From: Sandaracinaceae bacterium
GTDB lineage: Bacteria; Myxococcota_A; Polyangia; Polyangiales; JAFGIB01
NCBI GenBank assembly: GCA_017881145.1
Contig: JADGRG010000386.1
Location: 1 to 5,806, forward strand
Reading direction: 5' to 3'
DNA: 5,806 nt
Shown here: one piece after another, positions 5,477 through 5,806 of the stretch
Layout of the letters: each line of letters begins with the position of its first letter
How positions within the stretch are numbered: the stretch's first letter is position 1
Position numbers and translations under genes: made by a program
The notes under the pieces: model-generated
Seen by the model: the letters and a program-made list of their open reading frames with translations, nothing else
What the model was told of the DNA's origin: nothing
Database searches by the model: none

Positions 5477-5677
5477 TCCAAAGCCATCGACATGGGCCGT
5501 GATGCTGTGGACCATGAAGTCGAGCACGGCTTTGCCCTGCTTGCGTGCGGTGCGCACGGTGGTCATCACACGCTCGGCAAAGCGCTCGCGGCGCGCGCTC
5601 TGACTTCCGAAGCTGCGCTTACGCCAGAGCACGAAATCTCTGAGCTCGATTTCGCCATGATTATGCCGCGTCCCGGA
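5477..5677 (-). pseudogene. IS66-family transposase, C-terminal fragment
   Basis: On the minus strand the frame after the TAA at 5678-5680 reads HNHGEIELRDFVLWRKRSF (from 5665), then GSQS, RFAERVMTTVRTARKQGKAV and LDFMVHSITAH. This follows the end of the larger IS66 transposase, whose family pattern is Asn-Asn-His-Ala-Glu-Arg-x-Leu-Arg, then Leu-Trp-Arg-Lys-x-Ser-Phe-Gly. The Glu of that motif, the last acid of the DDE triad, is kept, but the rest of the transposase (normally some 500 residues) is absent. Similarity starts abruptly at the tandem repeat at 5659-5689 and fades near 5477, where the frame runs without a stop into the FAH remnant. It is non-functional, the scar of an IS66 insertion that removed the front of the FAH gene. 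The long plus-strand frame across this stretch is a shadow. Confidence 0.8.
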
Positions 5678-5689
5678 TTATGCCGTGTC
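5659..5689. repeat. 17-bp-period direct repeat at the IS66 breakpoint
   Basis: GATTATGCCGCGTC (5659-5672) and GATTATGCCGTGTC (5676-5689) are 14-mers with one difference, spaced 17 bp apart. They are AT-richer than the surroundings and lie exactly where similarity to IS66 begins. Such short-period repeats are typical of recombinase or transposase binding ends, so this may be the border of another element lying mostly beyond the window. Confidence 0.6.
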
Positions 5690-5806
5690 GGCGCAGCCCA
5701 CTTGACTACAACAGGACGAAAGCCGCGCCTGGCGGCAAAGGCGCACGGTCAGACTCATTTTCGACAGTTTGCGAGACAGACGGTAGTGATCTCGCTGGGT
5801 TAGCGA
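5690..5806. other. non-coding tail, possible end of another mobile element
   Basis: I see no gene here. The stretch contains an AT-richer patch (CATTTTCGACAGTTTGCGAG, 5756-5775) unlike the rest of the window. Together with the repeats at 5659-5689 it looks like the non-coding edge of a mobile element. No inverted-repeat pair could be found within the window. Confidence 0.3.

Noticed and set aside
5438..5803. A 121-codon plus-strand open frame across the IS66 fragment and the right edge
   Set aside because: It is antisense to the recognisable IS66 transposase, has no good ribosome site, and matches no family. It reflects the long stop-free stretches usual in GC-rich DNA.
1..5806. CRISPR arrays, tRNA or rRNA genes, riboswitches, defence systems
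   Set aside because: I found no regularly spaced repeat array, no tRNA-like cloverleaf or rRNA motif, and no nuclease, toxin or defence protein in any frame.

Overview
The window looks like chromosomal DNA of a myxobacterium, probably Polyangia/Polyangiales-like (Myxococcota). It is GC-rich with strong G/C at third codon positions. Its first two genes are secreted or lipid-anchored, Cys- and Gly-rich proteins of a kind I know mainly from that group. This is an inference from protein style, not from a marker gene.

Layout. (1) 1-1648, plus strand: the 3' end of a von Willebrand factor A (VWA) surface protein, then a complete lipoprotein with a cysteine module and a beta-rich C-terminal domain. 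The gap between them holds a 13-bp tandem repeat and a perfect 16-bp palindrome just upstream of the lipoprotein's ribosome binding site. (2) 1649-1731: a short convergent gap with a 9-bp-stem hairpin. (3) 1732-2766, minus strand: an AraC-family regulator with an arabinose-binding-type N-terminal domain. (4) 2958-4997, minus strand: a tight cluster read as TetR regulator (FabR-like), then a metallo-beta-lactamase-fold hydrolase, then a 72-residue unknown protein whose GTG start overlaps the hydrolase stop by 4 nt. (5) 4984-5410, minus strand: the C-terminal part of a fumarylacetoacetate hydrolase (FAH) family gene. Its last codons overlap the TetR start, so it was probably once the first gene of the same operon. 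(6) 5411-5806: debris of mobile DNA, with an IS66-family transposase C-terminus, a 17-bp-period tandem repeat at its broken edge, and about 120 bp with no recognised gene.

The most striking feature is inside the FAH remnant. A 164-bp element (5086-5249) has 19-bp terminal inverted repeats (17/19 identical) and is flanked by a 4-bp duplication TTAG. Removing the element and one TTAG restores a continuous FAH reading frame at a conserved Gly-Ser-Gly-Ile-Glu-Leu-Gly stretch. The whole element is one imperfect palindrome, and most arm mismatches become G-U pairs in plus-strand RNA and none in minus-strand RNA. It looks like a MITE (a small non-autonomous transposable element).

How the genes may work together: two regulators (TetR and AraC/VirS-like) flank a hydrolase and a now-broken FAH gene, which fits a small catabolic or lipid/aromatic-intermediate locus. 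That locus has been eroded from its upstream end by IS66 truncation, MITE insertion and a one-base frameshift. The substrate cannot be read from the sequence.
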